Assembly (NCBI RefSeq): GCF_000328475.2
Contig: NC_026480.1
Span: 1,550,001 to 1,614,000 of the forward strand
Length of the DNA stretch: 64,000 bases
Direction: 5' to 3'
From: Mycosarcoma maydis
Taxonomy: Eukaryota > Basidiomycota > Ustilaginomycetes > Ustilaginales
A program made the position numbers and the translations under genes. The notes beneath the pieces are model-generated. The model was given only the letters and a program-made list of their open reading frames with translations, was not told the origin of the DNA and did not search any database. This document shows positions 10,211 to 20,850 of this stretch, piece after piece (positions within the stretch are counted from its first letter, which is position 1; each line of letters opens with the position of its first letter).

Positions 10211-11980
10211 ATGGCTTCCGCATCCAATGCTGCAGGCACCTCGGCGTCTGCACGCGAGTATCATGCCAACCCAACCTGGAAGTCGAAAAAGGAAGCTCAG
10301 CAGGTCGACTATCCATCTCCAGAAGCCTTTCAATCGGTCATGAAGCGGATCGAGCGTCTACCAGGGCTCGTCTCGCCCAACGAGATTGATCGGCTCCGAT
10401 CGCAACTTGCTTCGGTGGCCGAAGGCAATGCTTTTCTCCTCCAAACCGGCGACTGTGCCGAGCTATTCGACTATTGCAATCCAGAGCAGATCCAAGCTAA
10501 ACTCAAACTTTCCCTGCTCATGAGTCTTATCCTTCTCTGGGGTGCTCGCAAGCCCGTTGTACGCATCGGTCGTATCGCTGGTCAATATGCAAAGCCACGC
10601 TCCAAGCCGACCGAGATCATCACCAAGATCGACGCTGCTACGGGCGTGGCTTCGCAGCACGAGATCATGTCGTTCCGTGGAGACAATATCAACGCTTTCA
10701 GTGCCGAGCCTGCAAGTGGCCGTATCCCGGATCCAGAGCGCTTGCTTCAGGCCTACTTCCACTCGGCTGCTACGCTGAACCACATTCGCTCCGAGCTAGC
10801 CAGCGGTTTGGCGGATCTGCACGCTCCGCGCCAGTGGTCTTTCCAGCATGTGCAATCCCGCGCGCTACAAGCCGAGTTTGAGTCGGTCGTTGACTCGTTG
10901 ACGGATGCGCTCGACTTTATGAAAACGATCGGTGCCGATCCTAGCGCCTTTTCCTCGAGCAGTGTGCTCAACTCGGTCGATTACTTTATCAGTCACGAAG
11001 GCCTATCGCTCGCTTACGAGGAAGCTTTGACTCGGCTCATCCGCAAGTCGACTTCGGTCAGCCCGAACCCCACACGCAACGCGGCTTCGTCCGACTCAGC
11101 CGATGACGATCTTAATGGAGATGTTCTGGAACGATACGACTTGTCTGCTCACACCATCTGGCTCGGTGACAGGACAAGACAGCTTGATGGCGCACACGTC
11201 GACTTCTTTGCTTCCATCCGTAACCCTGTTGGCGTCAAGGTGGGCCCTTCCATGAAGCCAGAGGAGCTTATTCAGATTCTCGATATCCTCAACCCGGATA
11301 TTCCGATCCCGAAAGCGACCTCTTCGGCACGCGCCAGTGAATGGTCGACGCCGAGTGCAGCCGCGCCCGAGGTTGTCTATGGCAAGGAAAAAGGTCGTGT
11401 CATGGTCATCATTCGGCTCGGTGCTGCCAAAGTCGCATCGCATCTTCCTCCACTTCTCGAGGCGATCGCCGCCAGCAATCACAAAGACTCGATCATCCTC
11501 CTGTGCGATCCCATGCACGGCAACACCCAGACCAGTCCGTACCCGCCTGCGTCCTCTGACCCCAATGCACAGCCGCTCAAGACGCGTTCCTTTGGCGACA
11601 TCATCTCTGAAATTCTCTCGTTCCTCGAGATCATTTCGGCCGACTTTCCCACTCTTCACCTCGGCGGTGTTCACCTCGAGCTAACCGGCGATAAGGACGT
11701 CACCGAGTGCTTTGGTGGATCGATGCGTTTGGATCCCAAACATCTTGAACGCGGTTACAAGAGTCACTGCGATCCTAGGCTCAATTTCGAACAGTCGCTC
11801 GACGTTGCTTTTCTGCTCTCGCACTACTTCCGAAACCAACGTCTTGGCAACAAACGCCATGCTCCCGCTAAGACCGAAGATGAGATTAAAAAGCAGCAGG
11901 CGATCATCGCATCTGGTTCAGGCGATGAGCTCCTGGCTGAGCTCATCTGCGGCATCACCAACCGCGCTCAAATGTCGTGA
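10211..11980 (+). CDS. Class II DAHP synthase (3-deoxy-7-phosphoheptulonate synthase)
   Basis: A 589-residue enzyme for the first step of the shikimate pathway: phosphoenolpyruvate plus erythrose 4-phosphate to DAHP. It is of the plant/bacterial class II type, not the ARO3/ARO4 type. Expected metal ligands are visible: Cys82 in QTGDCAELF, His436 in DPMHGNT, Glu490 in GGVHLELTG and Asp521 in CDPRLNFEQ. Further family motifs are RIGRIAGQYAKPRS (residues 118-131), FRGDNIN, SHEGLSLAYEEALTR and WLGDRTRQLDGAHVDFF. Three low-complexity insertions (about 281-306, 370-395 and 441-458) interrupt otherwise conserved blocks. The frame extends upstream only to a GTG, so ATG 10211 is used. It converges with the secreted-protein gene 154 bases away. 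Confidence 0.95.
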   Translation: MASASNAAGTSASAREYHANPTWKSKKEAQQVDYPSPEAFQSVMKRIERLPGLVSPNEIDRLRSQLASVAEGNAFLLQTGDCAELFDYCNPEQIQAKLKLSLLMSLILLWGARKPVVRIGRIAGQYAKPRSKPTEIITKIDAATGVASQHEIMSFRGDNINAFSAEPASGRIPDPERLLQAYFHSAATLNHIRSELASGLADLHAPRQWSFQHVQSRALQAEFESVVDSLTDALDFMKTIGADPSAFSSSSVLNSVDYFISHEGLSLAYEEALTRLIRKSTSVSPNPTRNAASSDSADDDLNGDVLERYDLSAHTIWLGDRTRQLDGAHVDFFASIRNPVGVKVGPSMKPEELIQILDILNPDIPIPKATSSARASEWSTPSAAAPEVVYGKEKGRVMVIIRLGAAKVASHLPPLLEAIAASNHKDSIILLCDPMHGNTQTSPYPPASSDPNAQPLKTRSFGDIISEILSFLEIISADFPTLHLGGVHLELTGDKDVTECFGGSMRLDPKHLERGYKSHCDPRLNFEQSLDVAFLLSHYFRNQRLGNKRHAPAKTEDEIKKQQAIIASGSGDELLAELICGITNRAQMS

Positions 11981-12134
11981 TCGTAGCAAACGCATTCGTG
12001 GAAAGAAAAGAATGTATAACATCAATGACCAGCGTTGTTGTTTTGGCTACATGCAGAACGGAAGCCAGTGAAACGCGACATTGAAAAAGGATCGAAGAGA
12101 CGACAGAAAGCGGTGTTGGCCAGCCAAGATGTGT

Positions 12135-14264
12135 TTAACTGGTAGAGAAAGTAGAGCGAACATCAAAGCGATCGCTGTGCAAAGACTTTGGGATACGATG
12201 ACTTCGAAAAGCCTGGATCACAGCGTCCGAAGAGCCAGTAGACGGCATATCCTTCAGTCGCTCGTGTAGGCGTTGAAGCTGATTTGGAGAGAGCTGAGGA
12301 AGCATGGGACTGAGCTCGGCGCTGGAATCAGCATCGGCTTTGACAGACGGTTTGAAGCCTTCAAGGAATGGAGAGGCGGGATCGACTCTTGTGTCGGTGG
12401 GGAAGAGGAAGCTTTGCGAGCGTACAAATGCCTTATCCAATGCAGGCGGTCGTTTGAAACGTTTACTTCCTGTCGCACCGGTGAGCAGTGTTTCGTCAGG
12501 TTGAGACGCCTTGGTCTGGATGACGGACATCGAAGCGTCCTGCATTTCAACATCAACAGGCTGAGGCTGAGATGAATACGAGTGGGTTGCCTCCTTTGCT
12601 GGCGTTTGCCGGGCAAACTGTCGGTTGGTGGGTGAGCGGAAAGGGCGTCGGGCGGATCGAACAAAACTAGCAGCCTCCTTTGCAACAACCTTGCGCTTGA
12701 CCGAAGGTGACAACGCGTCGGACACCGGCTCTTCGTCGCTGTAAGGGTGCAGTCTGTCAAACAGGGTTGACGCAAATTGACGACGTCCATCCAGCGAAGC
12801 ATGGTCATAGACGGTGTAGTCGACTCGATTAAGCCTTGATGTTTCTTGAAGCTTATGTGCGCTCTCACGGCTAGCAGTGCCATCGCTCGAACCGAACGTC
12901 GTTCCAGAGTCTGATTTCGAATCAGCATCCGACGAGAGCGGAAGAGATGGCTTGGAATGTGAAGTGTGCAAAGAGTTCTGGCCACGTTGCAATCGGGCTG
13001 AGTGCAGCAGCTCGTCGTAGTCAACTGGCAGTCGGAAGGGGTTGGGAGAGGTTGCACCTGTGTTGTCGCCTGTTCTAGGTGTCATGCCTCCTCCAGTCGA
13101 CACGAGTGGTGATGGGTCTGGTAAAGGAGAAGGCGCCCTTGGCGTATCACTAAACGGTGTCTTGAATCGCGTATAGAGAAAAGTGCCATCCCAATTGTTG
13201 TGTGGTGTGATTGGGTTCGAAGCATCAGCATCCGTTCCAGCCAGGTCGACAGGCTGTCTGGGAGTCGTCTCTGGAGTGACATCTTGCGAGTCTACGGCTG
13301 GCCTGATGCGTATAGATTTCAGACCTGGAGGGGCACCCGCGGTCACAGCTGGATCCGACTCTTGCTCAACAGGCGCTCGATACTGAGGATGCCCAACATA
13401 ACGCATTGCCGACTTGTGCATCTGCGTCTCTTTGAACTTTTTCATAGCGTTGAAGCGCTCTTCCATCTCAACAAGCGTATTGCTCAATCGTTCCGCATTC
13501 GACACTCGCTCTGCTGCCGGCTGTTCTGGATTCTGAGTTGGACCTGCTTGCTGATGTGCCAAGGAGCCTTCCGATTCGATCTCTGCAGCGGGTGACTTTT
13601 CCGTGCTTGCTGCGTCATTCGTGGCGGACCGAAACTGGTTAAAGCTTTGACGGCGATGGTAACCGCGTGTTCGCCGACGTCGCCGCATCGACTCTCCTGG
13701 TGGATTCTGTTCCGTGAGCGGCTCTTGAGACTCAGACTTGGTAGCAGAGAGAGAGCTTTCCTTCCCTGTTTCTGCCTCTTTGAACTTTGACAGCTCTGGA
13801 ACGTGTGTTACGACAACGTCTTGCAGGCCGAAATCCTGGTTGGTGCCTTTGATGAAAGCAGCAAATGCTTCGTCGTGTTGTATGGGGCTGTCTTGAAGAA
13901 TAGCAGGCACACGAAGAACTCTAGGCACAAAGTAGTGCTTCCGCAGATCAGGCTCGTATATCCATTGCTTCTTGACACCCTTGGAGAATGCATAAGGCTC
14001 TCGAATCTTGTCGACGCGGCGTAGGAGTTTGATATAGCCACTTCGAATCGCTTCACGAAATCGATTTCCGTCCTGAAAGATAGCCCAGCGCTTCAGACGC
14101 TCAGGCGTCTCGGTGTCAAGCAATGTCTTGGCCGCCTCAGATACGATTCTCTTCTGAAGAGGCGAATGCCCAAAGGTGATATGCGTGCCATGTTCTCGTA
14201 AGAATTCTGCCTGACAAGTGGCTGACAGCAGAATTAGAAGCAGGGCTGCTAGAAGAAATCGCAT
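12135..14264 (-). CDS. Large secreted protein of unknown function, effector candidate
   Basis: A 709-residue protein with a textbook signal peptide (MRFLLAALLLILLSATCQA) and no further membrane helix, hence probably secreted. Residues 20-160 look folded: charged and aromatic, with RLKRWAIFQDGNRFREAIRS and KLLRRVDKIREPYAFSKG. After about residue 165 the chain is mostly disordered and rich in Ser, Pro, Thr and Gln. Dibasic or polybasic sites (LQKR near residue 38, MRRRRRTRGYHRR near 195) could be processed by Kex2. A short helical motif (PNQLQRLHERLKDM) lies near the C-terminus. Only two cysteines are apparent, the first inside the signal peptide. I recognise no family. The combination fits a rapidly evolving secreted protein of a plant-associated smut, but that role is inference. 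Confidence 0.75.
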   Translation of the reverse strand: MRFLLAALLLILLSATCQAEFLREHGTHITFGHSPLQKRIVSEAAKTLLDTETPERLKRWAIFQDGNRFREAIRSGYIKLLRRVDKIREPYAFSKGVKKQWIYEPDLRKHYFVPRVLRVPAILQDSPIQHDEAFAAFIKGTNQDFGLQDVVVTHVPELSKFKEAETGKESSLSATKSESQEPLTEQNPPGESMRRRRRTRGYHRRQSFNQFRSATNDAASTEKSPAAEIESEGSLAHQQAGPTQNPEQPAAERVSNAERLSNTLVEMEERFNAMKKFKETQMHKSAMRYVGHPQYRAPVEQESDPAVTAGAPPGLKSIRIRPAVDSQDVTPETTPRQPVDLAGTDADASNPITPHNNWDGTFLYTRFKTPFSDTPRAPSPLPDPSPLVSTGGGMTPRTGDNTGATSPNPFRLPVDYDELLHSARLQRGQNSLHTSHSKPSLPLSSDADSKSDSGTTFGSSDGTASRESAHKLQETSRLNRVDYTVYDHASLDGRRQFASTLFDRLHPYSDEEPVSDALSPSVKRKVVAKEAASFVRSARRPFRSPTNRQFARQTPAKEATHSYSSQPQPVDVEMQDASMSVIQTKASQPDETLLTGATGSKRFKRPPALDKAFVRSQSFLFPTDTRVDPASPFLEGFKPSVKADADSSAELSPMLPQLSPNQLQRLHERLKDMPSTGSSDAVIQAFRSHRIPKSLHSDRFDVRSTFSTS

Positions 14265-15979
14265 TTTGATCGAGAAGTTTCGCTATAGATATACCGAGAC
14301 CAATGCAGAACGATTCCATCATCTGATCCCGATGCGGTGAGCGAGCAACAGTGACCTGTGAGGCGCCAGAGATATCGTTGTATGGGCTTGGCAAGCCCTG
14401 GTGCACCAAACTGGGTCGCGGCAAGAATCTTGGTCAAGACGAGTTGCTGTTGCACTTGTGGTAAGGGGGATAGATGATCAAGGAGTCAGAGGAGATATCT
14501 GCATGCTCAGCGCTGTTTCAAATGAAGGGGAGGCTGTGGGCTTTGTATCCGGTATGCAGCGAGTCAAATGAAGCCAAATGGCATGCGAATCCTGATCTGT
14601 CGTCCTCTGAAAACGTGGCAACACCATTTGCGGTCCGACTTCCGACGTAGTAACACACCTACAGCCTGCCTTACAGCGAGTGGGAGACGTGGTCATGGTT
14701 GGGACAATTGCCTTTGAGGCAACAAGGGCTGTGGATCCGATAGCCCCGCCACGTTTCTTTGGCACTGCTTCGACGAGTACGACGTCAAGGTTGCGGTCCG
14801 ACCAGTAAAGCAATGAAAAGCTTGGCAATGATCTAGAGACAACGAGCATCAGTCTCTCCGCTTAACTTGTCCTGTGAGCTGCTCCAAATTACCAAGAGGT
14901 TCGATGAGTCTCTCAAGAGTGTTACGGCGCGGAATAAGATGGGCAACGATCAAGAGCAACTTTTGTGGTGGGGTCAAGTGATTGAACACATGTGCAGCCC
15001 GCGCAGCTTGCCTCCCCCTTGAGGCATGCTGCTCACTCTAAACCAAGTATCCTGAAGAACTGTGGGTCATTCCGTAAGTGTCGACAGACGTTGGTGTCAC
15101 AAAAAAGCCATTTTCGACACGAGCCAAGCGTGAATGCACGAATCGCTATTCATGATTGTGAACCATGAGGGCTGACCTTACACCCCTAAGTCCAACAGCA
15201 TCGGCTCATCGTGCACCGTTCATCGTGCACCACACCGTGCACCACTCGTGATTTGAAGCTTAACCACTGTTCCAAAAGGAGTTCTAGACAACCAATCGCG
15301 AATCGGACTTGGGTTGTAATCTTCATCTCGTGACTCGCGACTGCACCACGCAGATTTTCAGGTGTTGTTAAACTGTCGAAACTGCTGGTATGGTTTCGAG
15401 TTTCCACGTTCAAAATCGTGAATCACGAATCACGAATCACGAATCACGAATCGCACAAAGCACAAAGCACAAAGCACAAAGCACTAACCCTACGGCGACT
15501 CACGACTTGTTTCGAAGTGCGGGGAAGTGTATTTCGATACTCACAACTAAGTTAAAAAATCGTGAATATATTTCATTACCAGGTCTAGCAAAGGCCGCGC
15601 AAAGCATTCGTGATTCATGGTTCACGATTCACAATAGTTATTGGGTAACTAAGTCAGGTTCAACCTGAGCTGGCTGCTTCTGCAAAGTGGATCATTCGTG
15701 ATTGACTTGGAGCGGGGTGCAGATCGTGTACGACCAAGGCGTTGAGGACGTTCCTCAACCTCACGCTCCTCACTTGCACTTCTCTCCGTCCACTACCATT
15801 GGCGCTCCCCCGTACAGAGGAATCGGCAACTGACAGGCATCGGTCTTCGCAATCACTGGACACTATGTCGTAGCCAGACAATCAGGGCAGCCTCTCCGTC
15901 TTCGAGCACAGATCAGCTTGACCGGGGCAGCGCTTTACAGTTCGTCCGCCAAGCTCGACATTCAGTCTACCAACCCACG
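14265..15979. other. Spacer of 1.7 kb rich in TCACGA words
   Basis: Divergent promoter region between the secreted-protein gene and the GRAM-domain gene. It holds iterated AATCACG and CAAAGCA units (15421-15483) and several ATTCGTGATT words (15608, 15693). The minus frame 14478-14849 has no recognisable relatives and is not called. Confidence 0.55.
15421..15483. repeat. Two adjoining heptamer repeats, (AATCACG)4 and (CAAAGCA)4
   Basis: Four perfect AATCACG units (15421-15448), one hybrid unit AATCGCA, then four perfect CAAAGCA units (15456-15483). Both share a 7-bp period, so the second array looks like a drifted and re-amplified copy of the first. Confidence 0.95.
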
Positions 15980-18868
15980 ATGAAGCCGGCTCACATTCCC
16001 GGCTCTTCAGAGCCATACAGCGTTGATGTCGATGTTGCTACTCTATCACAGTCGAGCCCGTTTGACGATCGCGAGCATGATCTCAACACTATTCCACAGC
16101 ATCCTCACATCAAAACCAAGGCGGAAGCCACTTCGTCTGGCGCCCAATCCAAGCCTCAGCTCTCGTCAATGATGCATCCTATAATTGTATCATCGAGTAA
16201 TCGCCATGAGAGCCAAATCGATGCCGCTTCCGACAGTCCTCAAAAGAGAAAGTCAATCGGATCCAAGTTGTTGTCCAAGTTCAAACAGACACCCTCGGAC
16301 GAAAAAGGTGATCCACACAGCAGCTCCCACTCTCAAGCTCCAAGTGGGTCTCATACACCGGCTCGACCTGCCATTGGCAGCGACGATGTTGCCGAAGTCG
16401 AAGCAAATCAACTTCGAAAGGCTCTGGCCCAGGAACAGCGAAAACGTGCCAAGGCCAAGCGAACATCCTTTGGCAGCATTGATGGGCTTCGCAGTATAAG
16501 ACGCTTCGGTGGAAAACCCAAAAAGGTGCAACAGGACCCTGACGTAGATGAGCACGATTATCAGCGGGTCTCTGAAGAGACAGCACGCTATGTCTCTGAA
16601 CAGCCTTCTAATCTCGATAGATTCCGAAGCGGCTCCACCCGACATCTACCAGGAGGGCTGTACGAGGCTGAGGAAACTGAACTCGAAGCACGCTTCATGC
16701 GCGATCGAGAAGCTTCTGCCCATCTGTCTGGTGAACAAGCTAGACGTACTGTGACACCCCTGGATCAACCCAAGGATCTCTTTGCACCCCTTGGCGACAA
16801 GCTAGACGATCTGTTTGACGACGCCGGTCCGCACGATTACGAATCAGATGCCTCAGACGACACTATCGCACATCTGATCTGCGAGGCGAATGGCTACGAC
16901 AGCTTACGCTACAATGCCAATGGCGACATGTCCGCTGGTATCGACTTTGACACGCTTCAAGCCGTTCGCGAAAAGGAACACTCACTCAGCGACAACAAGG
17001 ATGCACACAGCGGCCATAGTGCCTACTCGGGAGGTGCCGCCAAGGCGCTCAGTCAGCCCCTGTTGGAGCTCGAAGATATTGAACTCGAAACTTTCTTGCA
17101 AAATTTCGCTCGTCACACCAGAGAGGTTACCGTCACTCGAGCTTCGGGTATGCAAAAGTACAGAATGCCAAAGTGGTCCGATTTTCGAGTCTTACCCGAT
17201 GACAGCGTTGCCACCAGCCCGAACAACAAGCTGCCGTCTATGCTCAGCAGAGTGGACCGAGGTCTTCACCATCTTTCTGATGATCCTCTCAAGCCCGGCA
17301 CTGTCCCTGATCAAAGCCAGACTGACCTGGCGCCCCTTTGTCGATCGAAGCATGCCGATGATGGACTCGAGCCGGACTGCACGTCCGATGACGTTGATCA
17401 CGATGTCAAAAAATCTACGCTGTCCAGAATGAAGTCACAAGGTAAGACATCCAAAAGGAATGCTTCGGATAACAGCAAATGGTCTTTGGACCAGAACGAC
17501 GCCAACAATGAAGACTGGGACCTTATCGTACCCTCGTCCGGCGATGCCACCCGGTTAGAGGCAGATTCTGAACTCGGCGAGCTTCGCGTCAATGCAGAGG
17601 ACGAAGGGGTGGACGGCGTCGCCTTTTGCATTGCCTACATCCTTGCATTAGTGGAGCGGCTGGCCCCCGAAGAGATCGATCATCATCCCGACAGAGGTTA
17701 TCGTGAGGGTCTGATTCGCTCGCACCTTGAGCGCCTCTACACCATCGCTCCCTTCTGGGAACAGCTTGCCTTCCGTATCCGTCGGCTGTATCGCTGGGAA
17801 GATCCCAAGACAACTGCGGCTGCCGCCATGATCTACTTTGTTTTGTGGTATACCAATATGATTCCCACTGCTTTCATCCTCATGATCATGTTCTACATCA
17901 TGAGGTTCAAGTACTTCCCGCCTTCCGAAAGCTACCTTCACGAAAAGGTCAAGATGCGGATGGCGCGGGGAAAGGCTGCCAACACGCTCTCGGAAAAGCT
18001 TCGTCGTCGCAGTCGACTCGATATTCTCAACATCTACAGACGATGGGTCGTCACATTTGGCGCGCCGACGCAGGAAGCCATGGGACTCGTCGCCGACTTT
18101 CACGAAAAGGTCAAGAACCTCATCTTGTGGCGTAATCCAGGAGCCAGTCGGCGTACGTTGATGCTGTTTGGGGTTCTCAACCTGTTTGTCACGTTTGCGC
18201 CCGCACAGTATGTCTCCAAGGCGATTTTCTTCTTCCTCGGGATCACTTTCTTCTGTCTGCTGCCGCTGCAGAGCTATTTTCCCTCGCACCGCAAGGCTCT
18301 ATCGCCGCTGTGGTGGGCCACATTTGGAGCGCCGACCGATGCGCAATTTGCAGTGCAGCTGCTGCGCAAACGTCATTTAGACGTCGATCGATTTGCTGGC
18401 CGAATGACGAGCGCCGCAGATGTCAGACGCGCTGTGCAGTCGCGGGCGAGCAGATACAAACTCAAGCCTCGACCCGACCGACGTGAAGAAGGTATCGCCT
18501 ATGATCAGATCGAAGACCCATCGAGGGCCAGCACCGACTATGTCGAGACGACCAACGATGCTACGCTCAAGCCGCGCAAGCTAGGCAGCTTCTTCTGCCA
18601 GTACAAGGGTCTGCCTGGTCGATTGCATGTCAACACCAAGTATCTCTACTTTACACCGCTTCATTCTCCCTCGCAAAAGAGGGGACGCACACCCATCGAC
18701 GCAATCGAGTCGATAGTCAAGACCAAGAGCATTCGCTTGATGGTTTGGAGCTCACTGGGTCTCAAGATTGTCCGCAACAACGGACAGGCGCCGCTCTTGC
18801 TCGCCAATCTGCCCAACCGCGATGAAGCATTCAATTTGATCCTCGCAGTTTCAGCCAATGGTAAGTGA
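15980..18868 (+). CDS. GRAM-domain membrane protein (GRAMD4-like)
   Basis: A 962-residue protein: disordered, serine-rich N-terminal half (to about 560), two hydrophobic segments (about 612-647 with AMIYFVLWYTNMIPTAFILM, and about 725-765 with AIFFFLGITFFCLLPLQ) and a GRAM domain at about 867-957 (LGSFFCQYKGLPGRLHVNTK, then RLMVWSSLGLKIVRNN). Order and spacing match GRAMD4-type proteins, which sit in ER or mitochondrial membranes and bind lipids through the GRAM domain. KSIGSKLLSKFKQT near residue 90 may be an amphipathic segment. The stop follows directly on GGTAAGTGAG, a perfect donor site at 18861, so the real last codons may come from a short downstream exon. No enzymatic activity is expected. 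Confidence 0.75.
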   Translation: MKPAHIPGSSEPYSVDVDVATLSQSSPFDDREHDLNTIPQHPHIKTKAEATSSGAQSKPQLSSMMHPIIVSSSNRHESQIDAASDSPQKRKSIGSKLLSKFKQTPSDEKGDPHSSSHSQAPSGSHTPARPAIGSDDVAEVEANQLRKALAQEQRKRAKAKRTSFGSIDGLRSIRRFGGKPKKVQQDPDVDEHDYQRVSEETARYVSEQPSNLDRFRSGSTRHLPGGLYEAEETELEARFMRDREASAHLSGEQARRTVTPLDQPKDLFAPLGDKLDDLFDDAGPHDYESDASDDTIAHLICEANGYDSLRYNANGDMSAGIDFDTLQAVREKEHSLSDNKDAHSGHSAYSGGAAKALSQPLLELEDIELETFLQNFARHTREVTVTRASGMQKYRMPKWSDFRVLPDDSVATSPNNKLPSMLSRVDRGLHHLSDDPLKPGTVPDQSQTDLAPLCRSKHADDGLEPDCTSDDVDHDVKKSTLSRMKSQGKTSKRNASDNSKWSLDQNDANNEDWDLIVPSSGDATRLEADSELGELRVNAEDEGVDGVAFCIAYILALVERLAPEEIDHHPDRGYREGLIRSHLERLYTIAPFWEQLAFRIRRLYRWEDPKTTAAAAMIYFVLWYTNMIPTAFILMIMFYIMRFKYFPPSESYLHEKVKMRMARGKAANTLSEKLRRRSRLDILNIYRRWVVTFGAPTQEAMGLVADFHEKVKNLILWRNPGASRRTLMLFGVLNLFVTFAPAQYVSKAIFFFLGITFFCLLPLQSYFPSHRKALSPLWWATFGAPTDAQFAVQLLRKRHLDVDRFAGRMTSAADVRRAVQSRASRYKLKPRPDRREEGIAYDQIEDPSRASTDYVETTNDATLKPRKLGSFFCQYKGLPGRLHVNTKYLYFTPLHSPSQKRGRTPIDAIESIVKTKSIRLMVWSSLGLKIVRNNGQAPLLLANLPNRDEAFNLILAVSANGK

Positions 18869-19894
18869 GTAAATCCAAGTGGACATGTCTTTCGTAGCGA
18901 GCTCACCGCAGTGCTCTGAAAATCTGGCCTGGTGTGCTTGAAAGCCACATGAGCCGGTGCCAAAGCATGTTAACATAGCGTCACGATTCGAAATTCGCAC
19001 TCCTATATACCCGGGTCGAGATGGATATGGATTGAAGGAGCCAATGCAGGGTTCGTGGACAATGACTGGTTGAGTGTGTGCGTTGCTCCCCGAGATTGCG
19101 AAGCGTTTGCTTGACTCGTGACTGCGGCGGTTACAACGCTTTGAGCGGCCAACAGGGTTCAGTGGCCTTGGTCTTTGGTCTGGTGGAGACATCGAGTGAC
19201 CCTGAGCGCAGCCTCGATTGCTTCTACTTTTGGTCTCGACATGTTTCGGGCGCGTGTTTATGGCGGCGGGACAAATATTTGGTCGCACGGTGCTTGAAAC
19301 TCAAAGTAGCTTCCCAACCAGCGATTGATACTGAGATCTAAGGCTGGCGGGTGGTGAATCATCCTTCGTGACATCGCGGGAAGTGCATGGGGCATCACGT
19401 TTCACCTCCGTCAGGCAAGCATTGACAATCTCTTGAATGTAACCCCGTTGGTCCAAACACATTGTGCGCACTTTTGTGCTTCTAGTGATCTTGATCTAGT
19501 GGAACCCCTTTGCTGGGCCTCTATCCATGATCCTTCATTTTCTGGCAATCGCTTGCTTGACCTAGTCGACACTAACTCCACGTCGTGCTGTTTGCCTTGC
19601 TTGACGTATGGTCAAATTTCATGATTCAAGTGTTTCTTGTGACTCTTGACTGTAGAAAGTATTTTGTCCCTATTTTCTTTTCTCTTTTTTTTTTGGTCAT
19701 TTTTGTAGCTATGAATTGGCCGGCATCGCGTCATGTGAGATGCAAGATGATCGTGGATCGTGAATGCGAGCCATGCGATGTTGCATCTTCACATAAATTG
19801 TGTGAGTGATAACAACCGAATACCACCATCCTCCATGTTCATTCGCAATCAATGTCTCTTCTGGACAACAGGACAGGAGAAAGTGACCGGAGTG
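18869..19894. other. Spacer of 1 kb
   Basis: Three-prime flank of the GRAM gene and promoter of the YFH7-like gene. Contains a T-rich run near 19678-19700. No coding frame is supported. Confidence 0.5.
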
Positions 19895-20752
19895 ATGCAG
19901 GACCAAGTCGATCAGCTGGTAGAGAATCTGCTCGCAAAAGTGCCAGAGTGAGTTGCTATACCGTCTTGGCTTTTGTCTTTCAAGTAGCTTCTACTGAACT
20001 CAGGCACAATGTCATGACAGACTCGTCCCATCCAGACGGCTGCTGGTGGGTGTCTCTGGAATCCCAGGCTCAGGCAAGTCGAGCCTCGCAGTCAAGCTTG
20101 TCGCCTCACTCAACGCGAGATCACGGTGCACACAATCGACCGACATAGCCATCTGTATAGGCATGGACGGATGGCATTATTCGCGCTCGACGTTGTCCAC
20201 CTTTCCGAACTCGCAGGAAGCATTCGATCGAAGAGGCGCAGAATGGACATTTGACTCGAAACGCTTTGCCGATTTTGTGACGCTGGTCAAAACCGAAACA
20301 TCCGTCACCCACACAGCGCCAAGTTTCGATCACGCCAGAAAGGATCCGCTCGAAGACGATATTGCCGTGCTGCCAACACATCGAGTGATAGTGTTCGAAG
20401 GTCTGTATTGCAACTGTGATGTGGGAGAGTGGGCAAGGGCGGCAAGAGAGTTCGATAACAGACTTGTGTTCCAGCTACCGACACAGGAAGCAAGACGAAG
20501 GTTGGTGGCAAGACACGTGAGGACGGGGGTAGCCAGGGACGAACAAGAGGCCATCTGGAGAGGTAGGTGCTTTGCTATTCACATTCAGGGCTGAAAGGGC
20601 GATACTGATCTTGGGGATCTGTTCCTTCTGTTCCTTCTGTTTGTTCTCCTCTAGCCGACAACAACGACCTGCCAAACGGCGACTGGCTCATGTCGCATCT
20701 TCTCGAGCCGTATACGATAGTTACAAGCATGGACGATCCTTCCTGGCGCTGA
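19895..20752 (+). CDS. YFH7-like P-loop kinase, three exons
   Basis: Best model: exons 19895-19947, 20021-20562 and 20655-20752, giving 230 residues. Introns of 73 nt (GTGAGT...GACAG) and 92 nt (GTAGGT...TCTAG) keep the frame across phase 2 and phase 1 junctions. The Walker A motif GIPGSGKSS is at residues 31-39; then come a DGWHYSR segment, a DPLEDD loop before VIVFEGLYCN (Walker B-like) and RRRLVARHVRTGV, the basic lid. The last exon supplies NDLPNGDWL, diagnostic for this group. The family is a phosphoribulokinase/uridine kinase-like fold; the yeast member YFH7 is a putative kinase of unknown substrate. An in-frame ATG upstream (19835) is possible, but the chosen one gives the usual short N-terminus. 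Confidence 0.85.
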
Positions 20753-20850
20753 AACTCAGTGAATCCGTCAGGGTCACGCGTACGGGACAATAGCTTACAA
20801 TCACGAGTTGCATAATCGGCGACAGCGACGGTAAACAATCTCTAGCTGTT

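Noticed and set aside
12254..13057. 267-codon minus frame inside the secreted-protein gene
   Set aside because: Same strand, other frame; composition (Ser, Arg, Leu, Thr) is typical of a shadow. The 709-residue frame has a signal peptide and spans the whole interval.
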